In this document: positions 1-5,849 of the stretch, one piece after another
Numbering within the stretch: position 1 is the first letter of the stretch
Layout of the letters: the number at the start of each line of letters is the position of its first letter
Origin: an uncultured Ruminococcus sp.
GTDB taxonomy: Bacteria; Bacillota; Clostridia; Oscillospirales; Acutalibacteraceae
Assembly (NCBI GenBank): GCA_902797525.1
Contig: CADBSZ010000033.1
Coordinates: 1-10,440 of the forward strand
Length of the DNA: 10,440 bases
Direction of reading: 5' to 3'
The notes under the pieces: model-generated
Seen by the model: the letters and a program-made list of their open reading frames with translations, nothing else
Database searches by the model: none
Told to the model about the DNA's origin: nothing
Translations under genes and position numbers: made by a program

Positions 1-15
1 ATCTTTTAGCTGCAT

Positions 16-49
16 AAAAAAGCGCAGTAGTCGCTAAACTACTACGCTT
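16..49 (-). terminator. Intrinsic terminator downstream of the amylase gene
   Basis: Read on the minus strand, a 12-bp stem with one mismatch (AAGCGTAGTAGT pairing with ACTACTGCGCTT, loop TTAGCG) runs directly into six T residues. That is the form of a rho-independent terminator for transcription arriving from the amylase gene. On the plus strand the hairpin is followed by mixed sequence, so it should work in one direction only. It lies on the far side of the putative IS end at 59-79, so it may belong to the insertion sequence rather than to the amylase gene. Confidence 0.7.
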
Positions 50-58
50 GTAAATATT

Positions 59-79
59 AAGTCCAACTTTTGGGGGTCA
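59..79. mobile_element. Putative IS3-family (IS150-group) terminal inverted repeat end
   Basis: The plus strand reads AAGTCCAACTTTTGGGGGTCA, so the complementary strand begins TGACCCCCAAAAGTTGGACT. From memory, this resembles the terminal inverted repeats of IS150-group IS3 elements in Firmicutes, which start TGACCCC and continue with an AAAAGTT-like stretch. If so, the element body lies to the left, outside the window, and its edge is at base 79, only 27 bases from the amylase stop codon. No matching second end and no transposase are visible here, so this is an inference from a short motif. Confidence 0.45.
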
Positions 80-106
80 CGTCAAAATCCGGGGGATATT
101 TTTGTG

Positions 107-1726
107 TTATGATAGCTTTTCAAACCGCTTGATTTGCCGTCCGTCGCGCCAAATCGTTTCTTTGAACATGTCGTACGGTCTTGCCCAAACAGTGTCGGGG
201 TTTTGCAGGCTCTGATACAGCACCAGCGTTTCTTCGGTTTCGCTGTGCTTGGCAAAGCCAATGACTTCATATTCGTTGCCCTTGAAGTGGCGGTATTTGC
301 CGAGGGTAATTTCCTCCTCGTTATTTTCTTTAACAGAATTATCAATCGGCTCCGCAGCAAGCTCCGCGCCTAAATCAAGCCGAAAGCTGCCGTCGTTTAC
401 GACAAGAATACGCGACGAATACGGCGGCATGTAAATTTCGCACCGGCCGTTGCAGTCGAACATCTCGTTGCCGTTCAGTACATCGGTCAGTTTTGCGCTG
501 CACTGCGAATCAAAGCCGAGGTTTTCGCCTCTGTCGGTCAGGTTGAACATCACAAAAACGGTCTGATTGTCGGTGAAGCGCTTGTAAACCAGCTTTTCGT
601 TTTGAATGTTCACATTTTCGAACTTGCCGTATTTCAGCGCCTCGAGCGCCAAACGAACGCGGCTCAGCTTGCCGATATGCTCGCAAAGCTGCATATTTGC
701 GTTTGGCACATTGTTCAAATCCAGACACGGGCGCAGGTCATAGTCACTTTCCCATGTACGCTTGCCCTCTATGCCAAATTCGCTGCCGTAATAAATCGAG
801 GGCACGCCGGGCATGGTATACATCATCGTGTATACATTATATAAGTGGTTTTTGTCGCGCAGCTCGCTGGCAACACGGTTGACGTCGTGGTTGTCCACAA
901 AGTTAAAGGTATAAATGTTTTGATAAATGCCGCCGTTCGCGAACTGGCGGTTCAGTGAATGGGCAATTTCAAAATAATTGTGGTCGTTGTGACTCGAATA
1001 AATGCCCTTGTAGCACTCGTAGTTAGTAACGGAGTCGAGCAGCTCGCCGCCGACCAGACGGTTGTAGTCGCCGCCGACAATTTCTCCGTAGAGCCAAAAG
1101 TCGGGTTTTTGGCTTTTGCAAAGGCGCGTCAGCTTTTTGAAAAACTCACAGTCAATCACATCCGCTGCGTCAATGCGCAGGCCGTCAATGCCGAACGCGT
1201 CAATCCAAAAGCTGACGGAGTCGAGCAGATAGTTCACCACGTCGGGATTCTGCAAATTCAGCTTCACCAAGTCGTAGTGACCTGCCCAGCCCTCGTACCA
1301 AAACGGATCGCCGAACGGGCTGTTGCCGCCAAAATTCAGGTTTTGAAACCAGCCGCAATAGGGGGAGTCCCACTTTTTCTCCTGCACGTCCTTAAAGGCG
1401 AAAAACTCTCTGCCGACATGGTTGAATACGCCGTCCAAAATGACGCGAATGCCGTTGGCGCGCAGGGTTTCGCAGATTTTTTTGAATGACTCGTTGTCGC
1501 CGAGGCGGCAGTCGATTTTGCGGTAGTCAATGGTATCATAGCCGTGGCGGCTGCTCTCGAAAACAGGATTGAACAGCATGACGTTCACACCCAAACGCTT
1601 AAAGTGCTCCATGCTGTCCAGCACCTTGTCAAGGCGGTAGCTTTGAACGTGGTCGTTCTCTTTCGGCGCGCCGCAGTAGCCCAGCGGATAAATGTTGTAA
1701 ACAACAGATTCGTGAATAAAGCTCAT
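107..1726 (-). CDS. GH13 alpha-amylase family glycosidase with C-terminal DUF1653-like domain
   Basis: A 539-residue glycoside hydrolase of family GH13 that should cleave alpha-glucosidic bonds in maltodextrin-like oligosaccharides. There is no signal peptide, so it acts in the cytoplasm. The four GH13 signature regions are intact: DGVFNH (98-103), GLRIDAAD with nucleophile Asp186, GEIVGG with acid/base Glu215, and FVDNHD (276-281) with Asp281. The (beta/alpha)8 barrel ends near residue 360 and is followed by a beta-rich C domain to about 445. An acidic linker (about 455-475) leads to residues 476-537 (GKYRHFKGNEYEVIGFAKHS, then WARPYDMF and RF), which match the small DUF1653 family. The start is supported by AGGAAG seven bases upstream and a strong promoter at 1754-1782. 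The gene stands alone. Family assignment is firm; exact substrate (neopullulanase/cyclomaltodextrinase-like or alpha-glucosidase) is not determinable from sequence alone. Confidence 0.93.
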   Translation of the reverse strand: MSFIHESVVYNIYPLGYCGAPKENDHVQSYRLDKVLDSMEHFKRLGVNVMLFNPVFESSRHGYDTIDYRKIDCRLGDNESFKKICETLRANGIRVILDGVFNHVGREFFAFKDVQEKKWDSPYCGWFQNLNFGGNSPFGDPFWYEGWAGHYDLVKLNLQNPDVVNYLLDSVSFWIDAFGIDGLRIDAADVIDCEFFKKLTRLCKSQKPDFWLYGEIVGGDYNRLVGGELLDSVTNYECYKGIYSSHNDHNYFEIAHSLNRQFANGGIYQNIYTFNFVDNHDVNRVASELRDKNHLYNVYTMMYTMPGVPSIYYGSEFGIEGKRTWESDYDLRPCLDLNNVPNANMQLCEHIGKLSRVRLALEALKYGKFENVNIQNEKLVYKRFTDNQTVFVMFNLTDRGENLGFDSQCSAKLTDVLNGNEMFDCNGRCEIYMPPYSSRILVVNDGSFRLDLGAELAAEPIDNSVKENNEEEITLGKYRHFKGNEYEVIGFAKHSETEETLVLYQSLQNPDTVWARPYDMFKETIWRDGRQIKRFEKLS

Positions 1727-1753
1727 AATATCTTCCTTTCTGTTTGAAAACCC

Positions 1754-1782
1754 ATTATAACATAAAAAATTCTATTGTGCAA
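1754..1782 (-). promoter_or_regulatory. Sigma-A-type promoter of the amylase gene
   Basis: On the minus strand: -35 TTGCAC (1777-1782), exactly 17 bases, then a consensus -10 TATAAT (1754-1759) with an extended TGT in front. It lies about 28 bases upstream of the amylase start codon. Its -35 overlaps the -35 of the opposite promoter at 1775-1803. Confidence 0.8.
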
Positions 1783-1803
1783 ATCACGATTTTGTGATAC
1801 AAT
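1775..1803 (+). promoter_or_regulatory. Divergent promoter of the small membrane-protein gene
   Basis: -35 TTGTGC (1775-1780), 17 bases, -10 TACAAT (1798-1803) preceded by an extended-type TGA. It is placed about 30 bases upstream of the ATG at 1834. The -35 hexamer shares six bases with the -35 of the divergent amylase promoter, so polymerase binding at the two is likely to be mutually exclusive. Confidence 0.65.
1783..1798. promoter_or_regulatory. Inverted repeat, candidate operator
   Basis: ATCAC-N6-GTGAT is a perfect 5-bp dyad. It lies between the -35 and -10 of the rightward promoter and directly upstream of the -35 of the leftward amylase promoter. A repressor bound here could block the rightward promoter, and an activator could help the leftward one. 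It does not match a standard CcpA cre box. The dyad is short and the regulator is unknown. Confidence 0.3.
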
Positions 1804-1833
1804 GGTGTGGTAAATGAAATTCGGAGGTTTATT

Positions 1834-2292
1834 ATGCTGAAAAGACCTGATATAAAGACAAGAAAAAAACTCAGAATTACCATGTGTATTTTCTATCTGC
1901 TGCAAATTTTGCTCTGCACCATGCCGTTCTTCCAGGACACAAAATTCAACGAGGACGGACTGGTGGCGATGGCTTCGCCGTTTAAGATGTTCATGATTTT
2001 GTTCGGCGTCACTACCACGCTCAGTGAAACGGTTATCACGATTTCCATTATTTCCATCGCGCTCATCGTCATTCCGATTATCGGCTTTTTCTTTTGCGCG
2101 CTCGACAAGGAAAGGAATCTCAAAAACATTGTTTCGGTGCTTTGCTGCTTTTCCGCGGTGTTTTTGATTCTGGCGTTTATTCCGATGGGCAACATTTCCA
2201 TCGGCGCGATTTTGGCGGTGCTGTTCTACATCATCCTCATGTTTCTCACGTCCTTCGCCATGGTTATGCGGCTTTCGAAGGATAGCGAATAA
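1834..2292 (+). CDS. Small four-helix membrane protein of unknown function
   Basis: I do not recognise a family for this 152-residue protein. It begins with a basic stretch (MLKRPDIKTRKKLR) and has about four hydrophobic segments, at roughly residues 15-32, 66-88, 98-116 and 121-145. A 30-residue polar loop lies between the first two, and the tail is short and charged. By the positive-inside rule the N terminus should be cytoplasmic. It has no obvious catalytic motif; cysteines at 18, 28, 88, 104 and 105 are scattered in or near membrane segments. ATG 1834 is chosen because GGAGG lies six bases upstream; an in-frame GTG at 1807 would have no ribosome binding site and would sit too close to the promoter. 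It is transcribed divergently from the amylase gene and converges on the Rrf2 gene. Confidence 0.75.
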   Translation: MLKRPDIKTRKKLRITMCIFYLLQILLCTMPFFQDTKFNEDGLVAMASPFKMFMILFGVTTTLSETVITISIISIALIVIPIIGFFFCALDKERNLKNIVSVLCCFSAVFLILAFIPMGNISIGAILAVLFYIILMFLTSFAMVMRLSKDSE

Positions 2293-2319
2293 TTTTTCTC
2301 AATTTTCTCAATAAAAACA

Positions 2320-2361
2320 GGGTTGACTCGCAATTGAGTCAACCCGTTTTTGTTTTTGTTT
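2320..2361. terminator. Bidirectional intrinsic terminator between convergent genes
   Basis: A perfect 10-bp stem (GGGTTGACTC / GAGTCAACCC, loop GCAATT, 2320-2345) is followed on the plus strand by GTTTTTGTTTTTG. On the minus strand it is followed, after CT, by G and TTTTT (complement of AAAAA at 2314-2318). It can therefore end both the membrane-protein transcript and the oncoming Rrf2 transcript. Confidence 0.9.
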
Positions 2362-2415
2362 GTCGTACCAAGCTTAATAGAATATAGACTTTTTGCTTTC
2401 AATTTGAGAATGGTA

Positions 2416-2853
2416 TCAGATTACGTAATCGTTCGCAATCATTTCGCGGTTGTTATCGAGAATATCCTGCAGAGTAATGTTGTCCAGATAATCGGAAATC
2501 ACCTTGTTGAGTCCCTTCCACACAGGAAGCGTCAGGCAGTCGTCGCAGCGCTCGCACTGCATCGGCTCGTAGTCCAAACACGAAACAGGGGCGATGCTGC
2601 CCTCGGTCAGACGCAGAATGGTGCCGACGGAATATTTGTCGGGCGTTTTTGCCAGACGGTAGCCGCCCTGATAGCCGCGGTTGGCGTTTAAAATATCCGA
2701 CTTGTTCAAAATCGGAATAATCTGCTCCAAATATTTTTTTGAGATGCCTTGCCGTTCCGCAATATCCTTCAGCGCGATAAAGCCGTCGTTTTGATGTTCC
2801 GCCAAATCCAACAGCATCCGCAGCGCGTAACGTCCCTTTGTCGAAATCTTCAT
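2416..2853 (-). CDS. Rrf2/IscR-family transcriptional regulator
   Basis: A 145-residue winged-helix DNA-binding regulator, close to the usual Rrf2 length. The N terminus MKISTKGRYALRMLLDLA is the family hallmark. The recognition helix lies around residues 36-50 (GISKKYLEQI), with Glu43 at the position that E. coli IscR uses in DNA-site choice, and the wing follows (RGYQGGYRL). Cysteines at 92, 100, 103 and 106 sit in the loop where IscR-type members bind an Fe-S cluster, so a redox- or iron-sulfur-sensing role is likely. The extra cysteine compared with IscR means the exact ligands are unclear. No isc/suf or cysteine-metabolism genes adjoin it, so its targets lie elsewhere. GGTGGG precedes the ATG by about seven bases. 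The symbol is left blank because IscR, CymR and other Rrf2 subtypes cannot be separated here. Confidence 0.93.
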   Translation of the reverse strand: MKISTKGRYALRMLLDLAEHQNDGFIALKDIAERQGISKKYLEQIIPILNKSDILNANRGYQGGYRLAKTPDKYSVGTILRLTEGSIAPVSCLDYEPMQCERCDDCLTLPVWKGLNKVISDYLDNITLQDILDNNREMIANDYVI

Positions 2854-2886
2854 ACAAATCCCACCAGTTTAGTAAGTATTGCTTTT

Positions 2887-2915
2887 ATCATACCATATTT
2901 TATCGGGATTTGCAA
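2887..2915 (-). promoter_or_regulatory. Promoter of the Rrf2 regulator gene
   Basis: On the minus strand: -35 TTGCAA (2910-2915), 17 bases, -10 TATGAT (2887-2892). The predicted transcript starts near 2880, leaving a leader of about 27 bases. That leader contains ACTTACTAAACTGGTGGG, a loose dyad that could be an autoregulatory operator (see findings). Confidence 0.7.
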
Positions 2916-2982
2916 GTTTTTTCATCTTTTTGTTTTTTTATTTCTTTTATTTTTAATCAAACCGCATATGTTCAGCTGTGCT

Positions 2983-3080
2983 GTTAATCCGTCGTTTTGT
3001 AAACCGATTTCCGAATAGGCGCACAAAAACCGCGCCGTTAGTCCGACTTTTTGGTTAAACCGATTTCCGAATAGGCGCAC
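2983..3080. repeat. Imperfect direct repeat pair with a 25-bp identical core
   Basis: Two copies, 2983-3024 and 3037-3080, share an exact 25-base core (begins TAAACCGATTTCC, ends GGCGCAC) at 3000-3024 and 3056-3080. The preceding segment, GTTA-A/G-TCCG and a following T-rich stretch, is similar but not identical. The core repeats at a spacing of 56 bases. No protein family is recognisable in it. The pair occupies most of the spacer between the 3' end of the DUF2804 gene and the Rrf2 promoter. Its function is unknown; it could be a dispersed intergenic repeat or part of a 3' structure. Confidence 0.8.
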
Positions 3081-3088
3081 TAAAATAA

Positions 3089-4093
3089 TTAGAATTCGGT
3101 AAATACCAAATGCGCCTGAGCATTGTCGAGCGTCAGCTTGCCGACCTCCACATGGTTAATCGCGCCGTAAAGCCGGCCGAAAATCACCGAGGTTTTGTCC
3201 ATGTTCGCAGTCATCGCTGCGCCGCCTACGGTGAACGGCTTGAACATAATGTCCACCGCCGTGGTGCCGCCCTGAAAATAAAACGGTCTGTCAAGCCGCT
3301 TGGGATTGCCCTTTACGTTGATGTTATACAGCTTGTGAAGCGTGCCGTCCGTGAAAAAGCAGTTTTCGTTGCCAAAGCGGTTGTCACCGACGCGGCTCGC
3401 TAAATTCAGCGCCACGCGTCTGCCGCCAATCAAACAATCTGCGCTCAGCCGCTGATAATTGTGGTGGCGCGGTTTGCAAAAGCGCGTCCAGTCAAAGTAC
3501 GCTCTGCTGTTATTTTCGTTTAAAGAATATTCCAAGCCGCCGACGCGAATCACGCCGACAGCGGTAAATTTCGGTACAAACCGCTTTAAATAAAAGTATT
3601 TGCGGTTGCGCTCAAAGGGCGCCAGCTCGTTTAAACTGTCGCCAATATTCTTTTGAAGAACTAAATTGACATACAGATTTTTAATCCCCGCAAAATCAAT
3701 AAAGTCGCATTTAATAAACCTGCCCTGCGGCGTGTTGGTCAGCTGCAGCTGCACGCGCTTGTCGCTGTAAAGCAGCTCGCCGTTGTCGCCAGCCTCCGGA
3801 AGCTGATTTTTAATCAGGTTCCACTTCTTCACGACATAATCGCTGATTACGCCGCCGCGTTTCAGGTCGGCAACCGCGATTTTTATCGCGAACTCCAGCC
3901 CCAGGTTTTCAACGGACAAATACAGCGACACCTCGCCGTTGTTAATAAAATAACAGTCGCGCTCACTGTGCTTGCCTGCCGTTTTGCTGTCCGGCTCGTT
4001 ATATTCAAAAACCGATTTGCGTGCCCAGCCTGCCTGCATCACTTCGCCGTTTTCTTCAAACACCTTGCAGGGGGCGGTAATTTCGCGCTGCAC
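3089..4093 (-). CDS. DUF2804 domain-containing protein
   Basis: A protein of about 334 residues that matches the DUF2804 family along its length. Supporting features are the N-terminal QREITAPCKVFEENGEVMQA with GWARK, the central YFDWTR segment (about 197-202), and the glycine-rich GDNRFGNENCFFTDG followed by LHKL (about 236-254). It has no signal peptide or membrane segment, and its composition suggests a beta-rich fold. The biochemical function of the family is unknown to me. Start choice: a GTG at 4102 lies almost on top of the AAGGAAG ribosome binding site, whereas the GTG at 4093 is eight bases downstream of it, so 4093 is preferred. It is a single gene with its own promoter (4127-4155), transcribed divergently from the lipoprotein gene. 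No clear terminator follows; the repeat pair at 2983-3080 lies just downstream. Confidence 0.85.
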   Translation of the reverse strand: MQREITAPCKVFEENGEVMQAGWARKSVFEYNEPDSKTAGKHSERDCYFINNGEVSLYLSVENLGLEFAIKIAVADLKRGGVISDYVVKKWNLIKNQLPEAGDNGELLYSDKRVQLQLTNTPQGRFIKCDFIDFAGIKNLYVNLVLQKNIGDSLNELAPFERNRKYFYLKRFVPKFTAVGVIRVGGLEYSLNENNSRAYFDWTRFCKPRHHNYQRLSADCLIGGRRVALNLASRVGDNRFGNENCFFTDGTLHKLYNINVKGNPKRLDRPFYFQGGTTAVDIMFKPFTVGGAAMTANMDKTSVIFGRLYGAINHVEVGKLTLDNAQAHLVFTEF

Positions 4094-4126
4094 CCGATTC
4101 ACTTCCTTCGCTTGTAATTCGATATT

Positions 4127-4155
4127 AATATAACAAAAACTATTTTGCTTTTCAA
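4127..4155 (-). promoter_or_regulatory. Promoter of the DUF2804 gene
   Basis: On the minus strand: -35 TTGAAA (4150-4155), 17 bases, -10 TATATT (4127-4132) with an extended TGT in front. It lies about 34 bases upstream of the preferred GTG start. Confidence 0.7.
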
Positions 4156-4200
4156 GAAAAATAACAAAACTGTAAGGTATAATCCTCTCCGTATCGGAAT

Positions 4201-4227
4201 AACCTATTATGATTCTATCAATAGGTT
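4201..4227 (+). promoter_or_regulatory. Hairpin overlapping the lipoprotein ribosome binding site
   Basis: AACCTATT (4201-4208) pairs perfectly with AATAGGTT (4220-4227), and an inner GAT/ATC (4211-4213 with 4217-4219) can extend the stem. The right arm contains the only purine-rich ribosome binding site candidate (AGGTTGG, 4223-4229) upstream of the ATG at 4238, so folding would hide it. A TATAAT at 4178-4183 would place the hairpin in the leader, but I see no good -35 for it. Confidence 0.4.
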
Positions 4228-4237
4228 GGTGCGAAAA

Positions 4238-4597
4238 ATGAAAAAATGCGTCATATGTCTCCTTCTTTTTGTGTCGGTGCTGCTGTGCGGCTGCTCACGG
4301 CAGACCACCGGCAACCCGAGCGAATTAATGCAATTTCATTGGCACGCAGCGCTCGAGGGCGGGGGAGAAGCGGACTTGCGGTTTGAGGGAGAGCACGCGC
4401 GGCTGATTCTGAAAAACGGCGGCGAAACCGCCGAAATTGCCGGACGTGTGATTGCGGATGATTCCACCTTCGTCATTTTTGACCGTGAGCTTTCGCAAAA
4501 CTACGGCTTTGGTTATACGCCGCGCGGCGAAAAGCTCGATTTGTCCTTTGAGGGGAACACGATTGAAATGGAAGCGGTGGAGAAAACGGAAAATTGA
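4238..4597 (+). CDS. Small secreted lipoprotein of unknown function
   Basis: A 119-residue protein with a lipoprotein signal peptide: MKK, a hydrophobic run (CVICLLLFVSVLL), then a lipobox-like LCGC with Cys19 as the predicted lipidated residue. The mature part of about 100 residues is polar. It has several short alternating segments (for example HWHAALEGGGEADLRFEGE and LDLSFEGNTIEMEAVEK) that suggest an all-beta domain exposed at the cell surface. I do not recognise a family. ATG 4238 is chosen because translation from it starts directly with the signal peptide; an in-frame GTG at 4229 is possible. The ribosome binding site is weak and lies in a potential hairpin. No convincing terminator follows, only an AT-rich spacer before the ruvC promoter. 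Confidence 0.75.
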   Translation: MKKCVICLLLFVSVLLCGCSRQTTGNPSELMQFHWHAALEGGGEADLRFEGEHARLILKNGGETAEIAGRVIADDSTFVIFDRELSQNYGFGYTPRGEKLDLSFEGNTIEMEAVEKTEN

Positions 4598-4656
4598 CAA
4601 TGGTAGTTTTCATTTTCAATTTTTTAATTTCAATTGGTTTTACTTTTCATTAAAAC

Positions 4657-4685
4657 TTGCTAAACGCTTGCGTTTGTGCTATAAT
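4657..4685 (+). promoter_or_regulatory. Promoter of the ruvC-ruvA-ruvB gene train
   Basis: -35 TTGCTA (4657-4662), 17 bases, consensus -10 TATAAT (4680-4685) with an extended TGC. The spacer contains a perfect 6-bp dyad, AAACGC-TT-GCGTTT (4662-4675), well placed for a repressor site. It does not fit the Gram-positive LexA box (GAAC-N4-GTTC), so SOS control cannot be claimed. Confidence 0.75.
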
Positions 4686-4728
4686 GATTTAGAATGTATC
4701 ATTATGCCATTTTGACGGAGGAATTGTT

Positions 4729-5235
4729 TTGGTAGTGTTTGGAATTGACCCCGGTTATGCCATTGTCGGCTGGGGAGCAATCAGCTTTCAGTCCAATACC
4801 TATAAGCCGCTCGGCTTCGGCGCGGTTGAAACGCAGGCGCACACCGATTTTAACCAACGCTTAGAGGATATTTACGACCAAATCTACGCGATTCTGGCGC
4901 GGTGCCGTCCCGATGCGCTGGCGATTGAAAAGCTCTATTTCCAAACCAACAAAACTACTGCCATTAAGGTAGCGCAGGCGCGCGGCGTAACGCTGCTGGC
5001 GGCGCAAAAGCTGAAAATCCCGGTTTTTGAGTACACGCCCCTGCAGGTCAAAACCGCCGTCACGGGCTACGGCAAGGCAAAAAAGCCGCAGGTGATGGAA
5101 ATGACGCGCCGCTTGCTCCATTTGCCCGAGGTGCCCACGCCCGACGACACCGCCGACGCCCTGGCAATCGCGATTTGCCACGCACAGGCGGCAGGCTCCG
5201 ATTTAAGAAGAATACTGAACAAACAAACATATTAA
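4729..5235 (+). CDS. ruvC: Crossover junction endodeoxyribonuclease RuvC
   Basis: The Holliday-junction resolvase, which nicks two opposing strands of four-way junctions during recombinational repair, working with RuvA and RuvB. The 168-residue length is typical. The RNase H-like catalytic acidic residues are visible: Asp7 (FGIDPG), Glu67 (LAIEKLYF), and Asp140 and Asp143 (DDTADALA). The basic TPLQVKTAVTGYGKAKK segment (103-119) is also typical. Translation starts at a TTG (4729), chosen because GGAGG lies seven bases upstream and the family motif begins four residues later; the next candidate, GTG 4735, is too far from the GGAGG. It is followed 10 bases later by ruvA. Confidence 0.97.
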   Translation: MVVFGIDPGYAIVGWGAISFQSNTYKPLGFGAVETQAHTDFNQRLEDIYDQIYAILARCRPDALAIEKLYFQTNKTTAIKVAQARGVTLLAAQKLKIPVFEYTPLQVKTAVTGYGKAKKPQVMEMTRRLLHLPEVPTPDDTADALAIAICHAQAAGSDLRRILNKQTY

Positions 5236-5245
5236 GAGGTAAACA

Positions 5246-5848
5246 ATGCTTTATTCCGTAAGGGGAAAACTGATTCATACCACCACATCAAGCGCGGTGG
5301 TGGAGTGCGGCGGCGTTGGCTTTCACTGCCAAACGACGATTAACACGCTCAAAACACTGCGCATCGGCAGCGAGGTGACGCTGTTCACTTATCTGAACGT
5401 CCGTGAGGACGCGATGGAGCTGTTTGGCTTTGCCACCAAAACCGAGCTCGACACCTTCAAAACGCTCATCAGCGTCAGCGGCGTCGGTCCCAAGGCAGGC
5501 TTGGCGGTGCTCTCGGAGCTAAGCCCAGAGCAGGTTGCCATGGCGATTGCCACCGACGACGTCAAAACCATTACGCGCGCGCAGGGCGTCGGCAAAAAAA
5601 TCGCCCAGCGCATTGTGCTTGAGCTGAAGGACAAGCTCGCCAAGGCCGCGGCAGGCGACAGCGGCTTTGCCAACATCAGCGCAGGCGCAGCCAACGCCTC
5701 GACGGGCAATATTTCAAAAGCGATTGAGGCGCTCGGCGTGCTCGGCTATGCTCCCTCGGACGTCAGCCCGGTGCTCGCAACGCTCGACAGCGCGCTGCCC
5801 GTAGAACAGCTGATTGCCCAAACATTAAAGCAGATGGGAAGACAGTAA
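5246..5848 (+). CDS. ruvA: Holliday junction branch migration protein RuvA
   Basis: The junction-recognition subunit of the RuvAB branch-migration complex; tetramers hold the four-way junction flat and load RuvB. The 200-residue length is normal. The N-terminal OB-fold spans about 1-63 (MLYSVRGKL to ELFGF). Two helix-hairpin-helix motifs follow: [19 protein letters not shown] (about 74-92) and the [20 protein letters not shown] segment (about 108-127). A flexible linker rich in Ala/Gly/Ser leads to the small C-terminal domain III (about 155-200), which contacts RuvB. AGAGG precedes the ATG by six bases. ruvB begins one base after its stop codon, so the two are almost certainly translationally coupled. 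Confidence 0.97.
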   Translation: MLYSVRGKLIHTTTSSAVVECGGVGFHCQTTINTLKTLRIGSEVTLFTYLNVREDAMELFGFATKTELDTFKTLISVSGVGPKAGLAVLSELSPEQVAMAIATDDVKTITRAQGVGKKIAQRIVLELKDKLAKAAAGDSGFANISAGAANASTGNISKAIEALGVLGYAPSDVSPVLATLDSALPVEQLIAQTLKQMGRQ

Positions 5849-5849
5849 C

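Noticed and set aside
84-104. AAAATCC-GGG-GGATATTTT as a native amylase terminator.
   Set aside because: The stem is short, mostly A-T and has a bulge, and the hairpin at 16-49 is a much better candidate.
959-1489. A 176-codon plus-strand ORF inside the amylase gene.
   Set aside because: It is antisense to a clearly conserved GH13 gene, has no ribosome binding site or family match, and reflects the GC-rich codon pattern of the real gene.
1775-1802. A CcpA cre site controlling the amylase promoter.
   Set aside because: The sequence lacks the central CG and flanking pattern of the cre consensus; only a simple ATCAC/GTGAT dyad is supported.
4178-4183. TATAAT upstream of the lipoprotein gene as a promoter.
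   Set aside because: No acceptable -35 element lies 16-18 bases upstream and there is no extended TG, so it is mentioned only as a possibility.
4575-4625. An AAAATTGA / TCAATTTT pairing after the lipoprotein gene as a terminator.
   Set aside because: The stem has a single G-C pair and a loop of about 19 bases, so it would be too weak to act as an intrinsic terminator.
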